Assembly (NCBI GenBank): GCA_023375675.1
Contig: JALQBC010000033.1
Location: 428,111-492,110, forward strand
Length of the DNA: 64,000 nt
Reading direction: 5' to 3'
From: Cytospora piceicola
Lineage: Eukaryota; Ascomycota; Sordariomycetes; Diaporthales; Cytosporaceae
The position numbers and the translations under genes are program-made. Numbering within the stretch: position 1 is the stretch's first letter; each line of letters opens with the position of its first letter. This document shows, piece after piece, positions 1-12,980 of the stretch. The notes below the pieces were generated by a model. That model did no database searches, was not told the DNA's origin, and worked only from the letters and a program-made list of their open reading frames with translations.

Positions 1-849
1 TGGTGGAACTTGACGTCCTCCATCTCGATGGCCTTGCCCCGCGTCGTCCGGCCCGTCGTCTCGAACATGACCTTGTCGTTGAGCCCCAGGCGCAGCTCCG
101 GCATGCCCGACAGGTAGCACTTCATCTTGATGGCGCCCAGGATCTCGGAGCGCAGCACGTTGCCGTTTGAGGAGACGAGGAGGTTGAGACTCTCGACGAC
201 GTCGAGGAAGACCTCGTTCTTGCGGTAACGGATTCCTTCGGACCGCCACGAGACGGCGTTAGTAACAGCTATGGGCGGTCGTGCTTGTATCTCCAGCTTG
301 TGCGATTCCTGGGTGATGTATTCCTGGAGGATCTTGGACTCGGTGGTCTGCGGGTAGCCGAAGTCCATCATCTCGTCGAGGAGCTCGTATATAATGACAA
401 AGTTGTCGCGGATAGACTCTTCCTCCAGGGCCTTGAAGTATTCTGTGAAGACATCAACGAGCTTGTGTAAGAAGAGGAGGATCTCGGCGGCGTTTGTGTT
501 TCGTTTCGTCAGGGCGAGGAGGTAGAGGTTGTTGTGCCGTATGTAGAGGTACTAAGACAGCTGTGGTCAGACGCAGCCGCGGGAAAGCTGGTGGTATGGT
601 ACGGTACGGAGGATGCATACGTTGATTCCTTCATGCGAGAAGCATGGTGGTACTGCTGATGACTCTTCTTCTGCATCACTGAGGAGGCCAGGGAACTTCT
701 CGACAGCTGACATGGGGATATCTCCTCGATAGTTCCGGGCGAGGAGGGTCTGCGGCAGTACTTGTCAGCCCCGTGGTCCCCAATCTGACAGGAAGCATTA
801 TTGGTCTAACCTTGCCCTTCAAGTCAAGGAAGAATATGGCTGAAGCCAT
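1..849 (-). CDS. apm1: AP-1 clathrin adaptor complex medium (mu) subunit, N-terminal part; gene runs off the window
   Basis: Medium chain of the AP-1 adaptor, which selects cargo for clathrin vesicles between trans-Golgi and endosomes. Three exons are read on the minus strand: 849-811, 749-621 and 551 to the window edge, with GT-AG introns. The protein starts MASAIFFLDLKGK, continues through ARNYRGDIPMSAVEKFPG (longin-like sigma/mu N-terminal domain) and NFVIIYELLDEMMDFGYPQ, and reaches the start of the mu homology domain (VTNAVSWRSEGIRYRKNEVF, then LSGMPELRLGLNDK). These are signature stretches of the mu1 family; RNYRGDIP and the VSWRSEGI block fit AP-1 better than AP-2. The C-terminal cargo-binding half lies outside the window. 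The start is the only ATG that gives the conserved MASAIFFLD N terminus. Confidence 0.93.
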
Positions 850-3800
850 CTTGGAAGCTGGCTGAGGGGGTTGGTGTTGTCGATGTTGTTGGGAGCGGTC
901 GAGACGGTGGAGGGGCACCAGAGCAATGGAGATGGCACGCTGGCCAGAAAGAGCAAGCTGTCGCGAGTTGTCCTATATCATGCAATGCAAGTGGGAGGAT
1001 AGGTTTGTTACGTGGAAAGCGCAGAAGGGAATTAGTTGTTGTGACAAGGGTTGGAAGCCGTAGACGAGGATCGCGTGGAAGTTGAAGTTGGAAGTGGAAT
1101 TGAATTAGAGTTGGCATCAATGCTCAGACCGTCAAGCTTCGCTCCGCGATTGGGGATCTGACGCTCAATGTCAATGCTTATTGCTCTCAAAGGCCACCTC
1201 GAGGCCACCTGGGCACCTTCAATGCCTAGCCAGGCGCAATCCACTTCCTCTTCAGGGGGAAGACGGGCAGCACCTGGGCAGGCTGGGGGCTGTTACAGGG
1301 GAGTAGCTAGGTACTGCGACTGTGTGGGTCATGAGCATTATGCCGCATAAGTGGTTAGTACTGTAGACTGGTAGACGGTGTAGTAAGCAGACGGATTAAT
1401 CGATAGCCGCTTCCGAGTAGTGCACGGACCAGCAGTTTCTGGGGAAGCATCAAACCAAATAAAAGCTCTGCCGCGACGGATCAGTTTCCTTTTTCCTTCC
1501 TCTTCCCTTCTTCAACGCCTCTTTCTATAGACAGTACAGCCCATCACATTGCGTCACGAAAGGTGCGGGCTTTCTGCTCGTTATCGACTGTGGCGACGTT
1601 GGTGTGATCTGTGATTCTGGAGGCGGAGAAGGATGAATTCTACGGTGCCATTAAGAACTGCCCATTTATTTTCTCTACCATGATATGGGCGGTGTCAGAG
1701 GCACCGAACATTTCCACACAAGAAGAAGATGCTTTCAAGCTTTATCTCTCAAGCTTTACATCTCGAACGCTTCAAACGAACTGCAATCAAACTCCTGTAG
1801 CGTCCACCAGTTGACGGTTGCGTCTGTTTGATGGTTGATGGTTGGTGTATTTCAAACTGTCGCCATCGCACACGTTCAGTGTTGGACGTGCACCAGTTAT
1901 CACCTTACTGGTCGCAGATCTGTAGGGTGGGCGCATCGAGAAAGGTTTTGCCCGTTTCTATCTAGCCTTTTCATGTCAAGATTGTGCCCAGGCCGAAATG
2001 CATTGGCCCTGACCCGGGACGGACCATATGACGTCTTTGTGTCCCTATGGCTTCACGAAGATCTTGCGGTCAATGTTTGTGATGATGTTTAGCTTCAGGT
2101 TGATCCGCGTAGCTGGGTTCTAGCATTGTCACATGAAGGACTGCTATAAGCATCATCATGCTGTAGTGTACAGCAGTATGATCGCAGGATCGGGTACGCA
2201 TATCATAATATCTCGGATCCGAAGATCTTGGAGTTCCTCCCCAGCGCACCGTACAGATCCGTCAAGTGTCCATGGTCTGCGCAAGGGATGAGCCGACTTA
2301 TAGCCGACGAGACGTATAAAAGTACCAAAGGACAAGTGAGAAGAAAATTGCTTGTGACACAGAGGCGAATCATATGCAAATTGGCGCCCCCAAAGGATCG
2401 GCAAACCCCAAGGGCCCATGACAAGCGGCTCCTCGTCGAGCATGTGACGAAGGGAAACCAACCACTGAAGGGGAACCACTGAAGCACTTGGCCTTGGAGA
2501 TTGTGCCCGTTTCGGGAAAGTGGGGGTCTTCGTTAACATTCTGAGGCATCTTCTTGGGTCTGTAAAAATAAATAAGGAACTGCTGACATGTGCCACTGAC
2601 AATCAATCAATTTTCAAGACGTTGTTCAGACAACACGCCTACGGGTTTTGCTTTTGAAATGTCGTTGGCCGTTACAACACAGCATACATCGACCAATGAT
2701 CCATGGTAGATTGAGAGTATCTGGAGCCTTGTTTTCAACTTGTAGGCCACTAAGATGTCTATTTACGGGTATCACGACGGTTGGTTGCACAATCTACAGT
2801 AGTGACAGCGACAAAAAAAACAAAAACAAAAAACACAAAAATAGGCATGTGAAGAGGCCAAGCGCTGTCGGAGGAAGAAGCGCGATACGTTGCATGAGAA
2901 TGTGAGTGAGACTAGAAATGCAGACCTCGGCACACACATAACCAACAAGAAGATGAGAGAAAATCTTTCAGCGGCTGGACTGAGGGTCAAGAAAATACCA
3001 TCCCCCCCCCCCCCCACTGATATCCGTCTTTTGAGAGGTTCTAGATTAGATGGGGGAGAACAAGAAGAAGGAGGAGGGTGAGAAGGACGAAAATAGGATA
3101 GGCAAGAAAAGAAGGTAATGGGGAAGGGAACCGTTGCGAGGTTTTTCCCTCAGCTCAGCCCACTTGCAGGGGGCGCTTCGTATCACACGGATTGCAGAAG
3201 CCCCCCTTCAAGGTGTCACAGATCACGGATCACGCAGGTATTACAGCCGCGAGGAGCGAGGCCACTGATCACTGCTGAGGGAGAGTGGCCGGGGAGGAAA
3301 GAGAGAACAGCCATCGTCTCACATGATAAACCACTGCACACTGCAGGCAGTGAGTGAGTGTTCTCAGTACTACCTATAGGTACACCCAGCAGCGGTCCAA
3401 AATACGGCCCCCTCCATTCCCCCCACCCCTTTTTCCTTTTGTCCCAGTCCAACTTCTTACACCCGGTACTATCATACCCTCTAGCACCCTGGGGCATCTA
3501 GCATCTGGCAATCTGCAGACTGTCACATGCAGTATGCCACACATCAAATCAAATCGAATCAAATCAAATCATCTGTTAGGTTGAACAGTAGTAGGGGGAG
3601 TGTAGAACAGAACACCCACTGCTTCTCTGCTGCTGCTGCTGCCTCTGCTGCATCGTTCTCATCGTTCTCATCATCATCATCATCATCATCACCACCACCG
3701 CCCTGAGGATACAACTCTATCCTCTCCGGATATTGGCATTGCCATCGACATCGATATCGACCTCGATATTGACATCGACATTGACATTGATTTCAATTTT

Positions 3801-4377
3801 GACATACCCTTCTCCAATATTGCCCTCTACCCCCCTGTGTGTCATTGTTTCTATTGTATTCTGGTGTGGTGTGGTGTGGCGTGGTGTGGTTTGTATGTTC
3901 TTCAGCCCTGTCTGGCGCGTTTATCCGCCTCGAACTGTCTCACTCTACCGGTAATGCACATACACATACACATACATACACACACCACCTCCGTCAAGTC
4001 AATGTCATCTCTTTTTCTGTCTCATTGTCCTCTTGCTTCATTCAACAACAGCAGCAAGCCTACTAGATACGGACAAGATTGTTCTATCTCGACAGAGACA
4101 GCCCGTCAATCATCCCGGCAAGGACGACCTAGTCAAGACCAATAAATAGCCCAACACCGTACCTAATAAGATAAGTTAGACTACGTCTAGTCTATCAATC
4201 TTGACCTTGGCGATACGTCTCGTTCCTGGCCGAAACCTTCCAATTGCAAGGTCCGACCTCGCAATCCGCTGGACCCGAGTCTTGGGCTGAAAAGACCCGG
4301 CACGAAACAAACCAGGCGCAGGATAAATATCGGAGGATAGAGAAAAGAGGACGGAGTGGGTCGAAAGGGCTGCCGAG
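850..4377. other. Intergenic region between the apm1 start and the Opi1-type gene
   Basis: No coding region with family-like sequence was recognised on either strand; the open frames present are short and overlapping. The last 0.8 kb is pyrimidine-rich with simple repeats (a CAT-rich run near 3661-3700, GACATT/GATATC-like runs near 3745-3800, GTGGTGTGG near 3865-3890, CACATA near 3955-3985). This is typical of a long fungal promoter and 5' leader for the downstream regulator. A C-run lies at about 3002-3014. Confidence 0.6.
3661..3700. repeat. CAT/CAC trinucleotide microsatellite
   Basis: An uninterrupted run of CAT units passes into CAC units, upstream of the Opi1-type gene. It is non-coding as far as can be seen. 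Confidence 0.85.
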
Positions 4378-6554
4378 ATGGAGCAGCAGCTGAATCAAAA
4401 TCACATGCGACTTCCGCCTCCTGTCGAGTTTATCACCAACGATCCCACCAGCCCTGACCCGACAACACACCGTCTGTCGCACCAGGAGATGCAGCATCAG
4501 CCTGAATATCTGCTTTCCTCCTCGACCACCTTATCACCGCCATACCCAACCCAAAACGCAGCAGCAGCAGCAAGCCCCTTTTCTACCAGTAGCGGTAGCG
4601 GTAGCGGTAGCAGCAATATTCAACTGTCTCCACGTCCACTGGGTCCGCTTCCAGCCTACTCCCCTCCCTCCTACGCACACGCTCAGCAAAATCACGACCC
4701 GTCCACCCTGAGTTTCCCAGACCCCCCTTCTAACGAACTCGCGCCTTTGCAATTCAACCCTTCCCTCGACAACAGTTTGAACTCGCTCCCCTCTCTTGCC
4801 TCTCTGACAGGCCCGCCAACTTGTTCGTCCCGGAGATTCGCGTCGTCGTCGGCAACAAGCGATACATCTTACTCACCACCCTCGAGGCCTCGAGCCTGGC
4901 CCACCGGCAACCCATACTCGGTGTACTATAATGCACCCTCGGCCGACTCGCCTGCGAGGATGGATATCGACGGCATGAGCAGCCACGGTACAAGAGGGCC
5001 CTTGAGCCCAGACCCAATGGGTGGCAGGGCGAGCAGTGTCAGTCTGGACGACCCGGACGTGCGAATGGCCGCTGAGGCTCTCGGCGACCTCAAAGCCGGT
5101 AAGTGACTGTTCCGACCATCCCCTACATTGGCAAGACTTCGGGTGCTGACTACCAAATTGTGCAAAAAGATTTCGTCTCGTCACCACAGAATAGGAACAC
5201 GCCCATGTCCAACTCTCCTGCAAACAACTTTGGCACTCCTGGCCCACCCGAGCCGTTGTTGTCGCTGGTCATGACTTCGGGTTCCCTCCTTGCAAAGCCA
5301 ATCGAGGGCACCGTCTCGGCGTACAACACGACCAAAAACTTCTCTCCCGGCTTCATCAAGACACCCGTTGATTACCTCGAGGGCGTTGTCGGGTCCGGTC
5401 TCCAGATGTCTGGTATTGAGGGTGGTGTGCGGTGGTTCTTCCGCGGGAAGGGCAGGCATCAACCATCCAGTGACCTGGAGGCAGGGGAGAAGAGCTACAA
5501 GAGGAGAAAGGTGGACAGCAGGGGCGGCTCAGCATCAGTATCCCGGAGAGAAGCTCCTGGTTTCACTCCCATAAGCGGCACCAACGGTCTAGATGCACAG
5601 GGGCCGATGGACCCCTACGGCTTCACAGATAAGGACCACCGAAGGCTGTCCATGAGCACCATCGACACGCTCCCGGCATACGACGACGCGCGGAGCCCAG
5701 CATATACAGAAAACGCCCCACCAGGGCAGAACGAGAGGATGGACCAGATCACGCCCACGGGCTCGCGGCCGTCGTCCACCACCCCAACGGCATGGCAGTC
5801 ACGACTCGTCATGTCAACCTCGGGCCTCAGCATCGCCATGAGCGACGAGAGCCTGCGGAGTCTAAAGTACTGCCTGAGCTGGCTGCGCTGGGCCAACGAA
5901 CACATAGGGAGGGTCATCAGCGCCCTGAAGGATGCGCTGGACAAGTACGGAAACGGAAGCAGCAGCCAGGTGGACCATATCATGACAGGTGCGGGTAACG
6001 CACCGGGAGGAAGCCACGACGACAAGCAGGCGCGGCGCGCGCTCGGGGCACAGATCGACGCCCTGCGGGCGGACGTGCTCAAGACGTTGCAGGGAGTCAT
6101 TGAGACGGTGTCCAAGTACGCGGGCGGCGCGCTACCTGACAACGCCAGGGTCCTGGTCAGGAGACACCTGACCTCCCTGCCGCAGAGGTTCAGGCTGGCG
6201 ACCCAGGAGACCAACAGCGCCAACAACGCTAACAATGCCAACCAGGCGCTTCCCTCGTCGTCCACTTCCGACGAGGGCAAGGAGCAGGAGGTCAGGGATG
6301 GTGCGCAGCGGGTGCTGGTCCTGGCCAAGGAGGGCCTGGACATGATGGCGCAGGTGAGCGGGGTGCTGGACGGCACGATCGTGAGCGCGGAGGAGTGGTG
6401 TGAGCGGCTCGGCAGGAAGAAGAGGGAAGATGTCCAGCGGCTGCCGGAACGAGGAGTGCTGCGACAGGAGCAGCAGCAGGAGCAGCAGCAGCAACAAGCG
6501 CAAACAGTGCCGTTTGTCGGGGTCGGTCTGAAGGGTGATGTCAAGATGGGATAA
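4378..6554 (+). CDS. opi1: Opi1-type transcriptional regulator of phospholipid biosynthesis
   Basis: Predicted 701-aa protein from two exons (4378-5098 and 5170-6554) joined across a 71-bp GTAAGT...AG intron that restores frame. The block around the junction, DVRMAAEALGDLKAG, and the following PEPLLSLVMTSGSLLAKPIEG, AYNTTKNFSPGFIKTP and GIEGGVRWFF are the hallmark of the Opi1 family (Pfam Opi1). The C-terminal part carries the conserved LSIAMSDESLRSLKYCLSWL helix block. In yeast Opi1 represses inositol/choline-responsive genes and is tethered to the ER by phosphatidic acid and Scs2; the same role is inferred here. The N-terminal 230 residues are Ser/Pro-rich and disordered-looking, and the C terminus has a Gln-rich run (about 6465-6505). 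Filamentous homologues vary widely in length. Start: first in-frame ATG after a stop-containing leader. Confidence 0.88.
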
Positions 6555-7189
6555 GACGTTTGTGATTGTCAACGAAAAAGAGATTTACATTTTAGCAACA
6601 TTGTTACCCGGGAGGGCTGTTGGAATATGATGGAGTTGCTCGCATGGAGAAAACATATTCTATACGGATTTTGTTACTCTGAAGCGGGAAGGAAAGAAAA
6701 AGAAACACTGCACAGGGTGTCATGGCGAGTCAAAATTACAACCGCAAAAAAAGACAAAAAGATATCGGAGCAACCGGTCTTGGGAGGTATCCTCGTTTTC
6801 AGGGAGTGTGAATAGGGTCATACTTGGACATTTTTGTGATCAACGAGGGCGATTCTGGGAGGCGGGCTGTAAATTTTGATACCGATTGACATTGTGTTGA
6901 CGTTTTTCTTATACCAGCTGCTATGGATTAGCCATTGTTTCTCTTATATTAGGTTATTGATGGTGGAGCTGGCGTACATCATGTAATATCCACGACGATT
7001 CACCATGCTGCAGCTTACAGACCCGAGTGGTTCAACATGGCCTGAGAGCAGGGACCGTAGCTACCCGCGTACTCCGAAGTAAATTAATAATGTTTTCTTC
7101 ACGATGTCTACTACGAGGTGTCCGCAGCTGAACAGCAGTCACAGTATCCATTCCCTGCACCCTTCACCTTTCATATCCATCCAAACGCT
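6555..7189. other. Intergenic region between convergent genes
   Basis: This is the shared 3' region of the Opi1-type gene (plus) and the ACS-type transporter (minus). I see only AT-richer UTR-like sequence and no supported gene. Confidence 0.6.
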
Positions 7190-8950
7190 TTACAGGCGAT
7201 ACCTGAACCCAGGAGTCTGCCAGTCCGTGACGTCCTCGTAGTCCCGACTCGTCAGCTCGACACCATCCACAGCACCCGCGCCGGCATCAGCGGCATCCAC
7301 CACCTTCCCGCCGCCGCCGACAGCGCCAGACGCGCCGGCGCTGCCCTCGTAGCCCTCCTCCCTGGCCCTCCTGGCGTTCACCCACCCGAGGTAGGTTCTC
7401 AGGCCCAGCGCCAGGGCGACGACGAGCGAGTAGCAGACCATGATGGCGCGGAAGGCCGTGTCGTAGCGCGGGGCCTCGGCGGCGACGAAGAGCTGGGGGC
7501 CGGCGATGTTGCCGGCGCAGTAGGCGAGGAACAGCAGCGCCGTGACGGTCATCTTCTTGGTCACGCCGCGGTAGTTGGCCTGCACGAGCGAGAGGGCGAG
7601 GGGCATGGCGGCCGGGCCCGGGGTGAGGAGGAAGTAGCCGAAGAGCTGGGCGCCGCGGGGGACGCGGCCGCGCGAGTACATGAGGGCGGAGCCGGCGACG
7701 CAGGGGAGCACGGCGCAGGCGACGAGGAGGCAGTTGGCCAGGCGGAAGCGGCCGGCCAGCCACCCCGTCAGCACGATGAAGCCGCCCGAGAGGAGGGAGT
7801 AGGGGATGTTGATGAGGGTGCTCTGGAGGCTGGTGAAGCCGAAGGACTTGACGACGAGGTTGGAGAAGTTCTGGGTGCCGCCGTTGGGGATCTGGGTGAG
7901 GATCTCGAGGGCGAAGATGAACCAGGTCTTGGGGTCGACGAGGCACTCGCGCGCCTGCGGCCAGTCCCAGGCCGTGTCCTCGGTGCGCCCCGTGCCCGAC
8001 ACCATGACGCGGTCCGAGGCGCACTGCCTCTCCTCCGGGGTGAGGAAGGAGGCCGAGGACACGCTGTCGGGGAGGGCGAACCACATGACGGCGCCCCAGA
8101 GGAAGGTCGCGACGCCCAGGATGATGTACATCCACCGCCACGGCCCGACGGCGTCGGCCTCGCTGATGTGCCCCACGCCAAAGGCGAAGAGGGACGCGAC
8201 CATGCCGCCGATGGAGTTGCCCGAGAACCAGATGCCCGTGCGGAAGGGGATCTCGTCGCGCGTGTACCAGCTGGTGGTCATGAACATGAAGGCCGGGGTG
8301 ATGGTGGCCTCGGCGACGCCGAGGAGGAAGCGCACGGCGAGGAGCCCGCCGTAGTTGGTGCAGGCGGCCGTCGTGGCCACGATGACGCCCCAGAAGAGCG
8401 TGTTGGCCGTCATGTACCGGGCCACGGGGAGCCGGGCGATGAGCAGGGTGGTCGGGTACGACCAGGCGAAGTAGCCGAAGTAGAAGATGGACGAGACCCA
8501 GCTGTAGTCCTGGCCTACGAGGTTCTGATCAGGGATGAAAGATATTAGTCGTGTGGGCACGAGTGGTTTTGACTTTCATGATGTCTCCCGCTGGGAGATC
8601 CTTTATGGAACAATGTGGAAGGGGGGAGGGGGTGACTTGTGTGTACGAACCGTGTCATCGCGGAGACCAAAGACAGATGCGCTCGAGAGGATTGTCTTGT
8701 CCATGAAGTTGAGCATATAAGTCACGAACAGCAACGGAATGATTCTCCTATCGATCTTTCGCAGCACCCGCTTAGCCATGCCGGGGTCGACGCCATTACG
8801 GCTCGTCTCGCTGACCACGATGTCCTCAGGTGATGCCATGTCGTCGTCGTCTTCGTCCCTCAGTTCGTCGTAACTATAACCAGTCTGCTTGCGTCCGTTG
8901 GGCCAGTACTTAAAGGGATCAAACAACGAAAACCTCCCTGCCGGCGCCAT
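7190..8950 (-). CDS. MFS transporter, anion:cation symporter (ACS, Dal5/Tna1-like) family
   Basis: Two exons on the minus strand (8950-8651 and 8524-7190), 544 aa. The N-terminal cytoplasmic tail is acidic, followed by RKIDRRIIPLLFVTYMLNFMDKT, the classical first helix of the ACS/allantoate permease family. The second exon resumes at NLVGQDYSWVSSIFYFGYF, then SYPTTLLIARLPVARYM and the loop-2 region with RFLLGVAEATITPAFMFMTT. Twelve hydrophobic segments can be followed, ending GLRTYLGWVNARR plus a Gly/Ala-rich tail. Family members import small carboxylates or vitamins (allantoate, nicotinate, pantothenate, biotin) with protons at the plasma membrane; the substrate cannot be told here. The donor site is GTTCGT, weaker than usual. 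The ATG at 8950 is chosen because the upstream in-frame codon is GTG. Confidence 0.88.
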
Positions 8951-9862
8951 CGCGGAGGGCAGCCGTGCCGGGACCGTATCATCGGAGGTCACTTGGCGGG
9001 CTTCCCCAAAGCGGGACTTGGAGGTAACGTTCTCCTATCAGCTATCTCGGTGGGCTATCTCTGCGGGGTGTAGCTGCCAGGGGCTAGAATCCAAATGTCT
9101 TGGTATTTCAGGGTGGTACCACTGGAGGTGGTGGAGGTGGTGAAAAGGATCTAGATCTTGATATCGCGGCAACATGTTATGCTGATATCCGGTTTCTTAT
9201 CTGTGATACCCTCGTGTCATAAAGTCTTGGACCTGGCCGGGCTCGGCTGGTGTCCGGAGTGGACATCGATTGGGTTAGGGTCGCCTTATGCGTCCCGTCC
9301 TTTTCTTTTCTTTCATTCTAATTTTTATTCTATTTCTGTTGTCTTGAAACCTCTTTTCTAAGTGTCGAGCCTAACAAAGGTGACTGACTATATATACGAT
9401 CCTATGTACATGGGCCCATCTCCACTGCCGTCTGTACTTTTGATATTGCCGCCGATTCTACTCTCGATATTGCCCCTGGTTCTGTCTACCGAGTTCAATA
9501 GCCCAGTATTTAGACCTAGCGAAAGCTTGATGTTATCAGGAAATAGTTTAGAAAGGGAGGTACTGTTAAGGTGATGGTGCTTGGGCACGGTTATGAGGGA
9601 AATATAATATATTGCGATAACGCCTTATGTCTGCACTCAGGCACAACATGGAGAGGTGCTATGGCGCTTACTGCTCTTCAATTGCCATCTCGATTGGTGA
9701 GGCTTTGAGGATGACCATGATCATCTTATAGACTCTGGTGGTATACGGGTATGAAGCTTCGTTCCGGATCAAAAACAAACTGAAAGGAATCGACTGTCCA
9801 CCAGCTTTCTGCGTATGTGTCCCCGATTGTCCTGCTAAAGCCAACCAACGCCTGGTGACAAA
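8951..9862. other. Intergenic region upstream of the ACS transporter and downstream of the second MFS gene
   Basis: No coding region recognised. Several AT-rich patches at about 9290-9560 may be promoter sequence of the ACS transporter or the 3' UTR of its neighbour. Confidence 0.5.
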
Positions 9863-11665
9863 TCACTTGTCCTTCGACTTCAGTCCCGGTGTCACAAACC
9901 GCCATGCTATGGCTGCCATGCTGAAGCCAGCCTGGTGGTAATGTCAGCCCACTGAAAAAGTCACATGGGTAGTTCGGAGAACTTACAGCTGCAACGAAGA
10001 ACGGCAGGCCCTGGAAGACACCCTCCATCCGCATGGAACGAGCGAAAATCCTCAGCAGCATGGGATCACCACATATCCTACCGATCCCTTCTACGATCTG
10101 TGCGAGCCCAAAGGTGCTGGCTCGCGTGTCCTCGTCCGTCCAAGAAGTGACCAGGGAGAGCACGGCCACTCTTGTTCCGTAGCCGAAGGCAAAGAAAAGG
10201 ACAGCTGTAGAGAGTCAGTTAGTGTCAGTGATAATCTGGGGGAAATCACGGGGAAGGATTGGACTTACAGTATATAAGCCAAGTCATCGACGGCGCAAGG
10301 CCCATGAACGTAGACCCAATCGCGAGAATCACGAGACTCGCCGAGACAACGTTGTAGTCTATTAGCTGGGGAAGTATACGCCACCTTGATGTGAGGAAGC
10401 CAACGGTCTGTGGGAGGATGAAGAGGAAAAGCACGAGGTTGCTGGCGGCTATTGCTGAGACCAGCATAGCGGTCCGCGAGATCGGCCACCCGAACCGCAC
10501 AGCGGCATACTGCAGCAGCACGGAGATGGTCCCTTGTCTCAGAGCACCAATAAATAAGACGAATAGCGCGAGTAGTATGTTTCTGTTCCTCAATATATCG
10601 AGAACGCTGTGGCTAGAGCGCTCCGGGGAACTGGATAAACGATTCGATGGGCCCGACAACAGAGGATCGGTTTCATGAGAATCATATTGATCCTTGGGAG
10701 ATGCCGGCCGGCGTCGAGGGCTCTTCCCCTTGTTACGTCCCGTCTTATGTGTCTCCGGCATGACCCCAAGAACAGGGAGGCACATCAAGAGACAAACGAG
10801 GCCGAGAGCGAAAGGGATGAGCAAGTGCTTCTCGATGGTAGCGGAGGCGACGGCCGGGGCGAAAAGCTCACAGACCAGGAAGGTAGAGTAGAGGTAATAG
10901 AAATACCGACTCCTCTGTGAGGGAGGACATGAGTCCGCCGCCATGGCGTAGATGGTCGCATTCGCGGAGGACAGGTTTCCCATGAGGAGGAAGATGGAGC
11001 CTGCCCATACCGTTCCCATCTCACCATTACCAAGTCTTCCCATGCCTGGCGTACGTCAGAGATACATGGCTCATGCAGACAAATGCCCTGAGGTCGCAGG
11101 AGCCGGGAGAGACTCACAGACGGCAAGTACCCAGCATAGCTGTAGTATAGGCCCCAGGATGCTCGTGGCTATCACCTTCTTCCGCCCGATCCTGTCGGCG
11201 AGAATGCCCATGGGAATGGCCGTGAGAAGGACTGCGACGTGGTGTAAGTGAGACTGCGCAGGGAGGAGAAACAAGGTTCTCTTGATCCATACTCGTTATC
11301 CCATCGAAGAGGGCCTTCCAGCTCCTCAGACGTGCCAACTGGTACTGGACATGGTGGTCCCTGCACAGCTCGTGGGATATTATGGCGTCCTGGCCGTAAT
11401 GAGCCCTGCAGACGTACTGCTCGAAGAGTGCGATCTCAGGCACGATCCTGACCTGGTCGTAGGTCTGGGTTAGGAAGTCGAGGCCGATGCAGGCCAGTCT
11501 TACCCAGAGAGGCTGATATGCGAAACGCTCATCACTTCCGTCCACGGCACCCATGCCGTCCTCCCTGTCCTCCCTGGCTCCCCTCCTCGCTACCTGAGCA
11601 TCCTCGGCTGCGGTGTCTGTGTTCATGATCGAGCTCCTGTCCATTCTAATAAATGATCCGACCAT
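9863..11665 (-). CDS. Major facilitator superfamily (MFS) transporter
   Basis: Five exons on the minus strand (11665-11293, 11231-11118, 11045-10269, 10204-9987, 9931-9863) give 516 aa; every junction is GT-AG and keeps phase. Exon 1 has a charged N-terminal tail, then CRDHHVQYQLARLRSWKALFDGI. Exon 2 supplies LLTAIPMGILADRIGRKKVI, the MFS motif A (G-x-L-A-D-R-x-G-R-K). Exon 3 carries the central loop (about residues 250-290, basic and Ser-rich) and the next helices. The last exon ends in a plausible final helix, GFSMAAIAWRFV, followed by a KSKDK tail. The family exports or imports small solutes at the plasma membrane; no substrate can be assigned. An alternative acceptor at about 9955 would give a different, less helix-like C terminus. 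The true start may be one of the next two Met codons. Confidence 0.83.
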
Positions 11666-12980
11666 GCGACACCCAAACAGGAACTGAATGAAAGTGAGGA
11701 AGAAGGGAGAGTGTCTACTAAAGCAAAGGGTGATGTGATTGCGACATGCCCTCCGCGTGTTTCGTCACAGCTGAGCGGAGACAGTCAGGCGATCAACCTC
11801 AGGGGCTTAGATGAGGATCAGAGGGTTGGGGTTTTGGCCACACCCCCCTGCTGATCAAGGGTTTTGAAGTCCAGGGTTAGGGGTGCCGGTCATTAATGAC
11901 ACCCCCCTCCTGTTTGTCATCCATCTCAGGGTTAAGGGTCAGGAGCAAATACCTTTATGAAGACCCCGACGTGCTGTCAAACAGTCCAGTGTCCCTGAAC
12001 CCATTACTTATCAAAATTTATTGTCAGCCAAACCCACTGTTTTCCTTGGCGGACCGAAATACCGAGATGCTGTACCGACAGTTGGAGACCGGTGAAGACG
12101 GACAACGTCACAGACGAGTGAAAGACGCGGAATAAGTAGCGTCGCGGCCCGGACCAGCGCGAATGTCACATCCTCTCTGGGGCCCCATTCGAATTTCTAG
12201 CAGCATCCAAGGCAGGTTGAGACCCAAGGATGCATGGCATTACGCAGCATGTACCTAAGCCTGCGCATCAGCTTCCCGAGTATGAATGCCGGGGGTCACA
12301 GGTGGATCAGCCTTCCCCGTATGGAGGAGCCTACCTAGGGCTATCTCTCAGATTCCTTGATGCCAGTCAATCTGGTCCTCTCCCCCAGTCCCCGCATCAC
12401 ATGAGGGTGCCGGATGGGTCACCGTCGCATTTCACAGGGGTTTCGACTGGTGTTATATCCGACAAGCTTGGAAACTATACGAGGGAACCGCCTACCAGGG
12501 CAGCCAGGCCCTGCCCATCGTTCGCCGTGCCCAAATGCCGTGAGCATCAAGTGGCTCATGCCCCCGGGCGCACGTCACGGTGTCGGGGCCAAGTTGATGG
12601 ACTTCCACCCAGATGACACGGCATCGATGGATTCCGCCTCTGGAGCTTCTGGAGCTTAATGGCAATTAGCGTGCCTCTCACTGGACAACGGCTGCGGATG
12701 TGGGGGAAACTCTAGGGGGGAAATCTGGGGCCCTCGGGAGCAGATCTCACTCACACCCCGCGGAAGACGGACCCAGCACACACTCCCTCCTCAGAGCAAA
12801 GCAGCGGTATCCGATGGGACCTTTGAAATATATTTATTAGGGGGCCCTCGACGACAGACGGACATACAAGTAGACAGGCAGACAGAGAGGACAGAGTGAC
12901 TGGCAGATAGTTCCTTCTCATCCGCCCTTTCTTCCGAGTGCGAGCTCGTAGTAAGAGTCAAGTCAAAAGTCAGTCGAGCA
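11666..12980. other. Intergenic region between divergent MFS and P450 genes
   Basis: Shared 5' region of the minus-strand MFS gene and the plus-strand P450 gene. No gene is supported; the open frames lack any family resemblance. A TATA-like AAATATATTTATTAG lies at about 12827-12841, 140 bp before the P450 start, and may serve that gene. Confidence 0.5.

Noticed and set aside
1835..3357. Several 75-150-codon frames between apm1 and the Opi1-type gene
   Set aside because: They overlap each other on both strands, show no family resemblance and have no consistent splice pattern.
7118..8548. 476-codon plus-strand open frame across the ACS transporter
   Set aside because: It is the GC-rich shadow of the minus-strand transporter, Gly/Glu/Asp/Arg-biased with no domain.
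12230..12659. 128-codon plus-strand frame upstream of the P450
   Set aside because: No domain or splice partners; it sits in a divergent promoter region.
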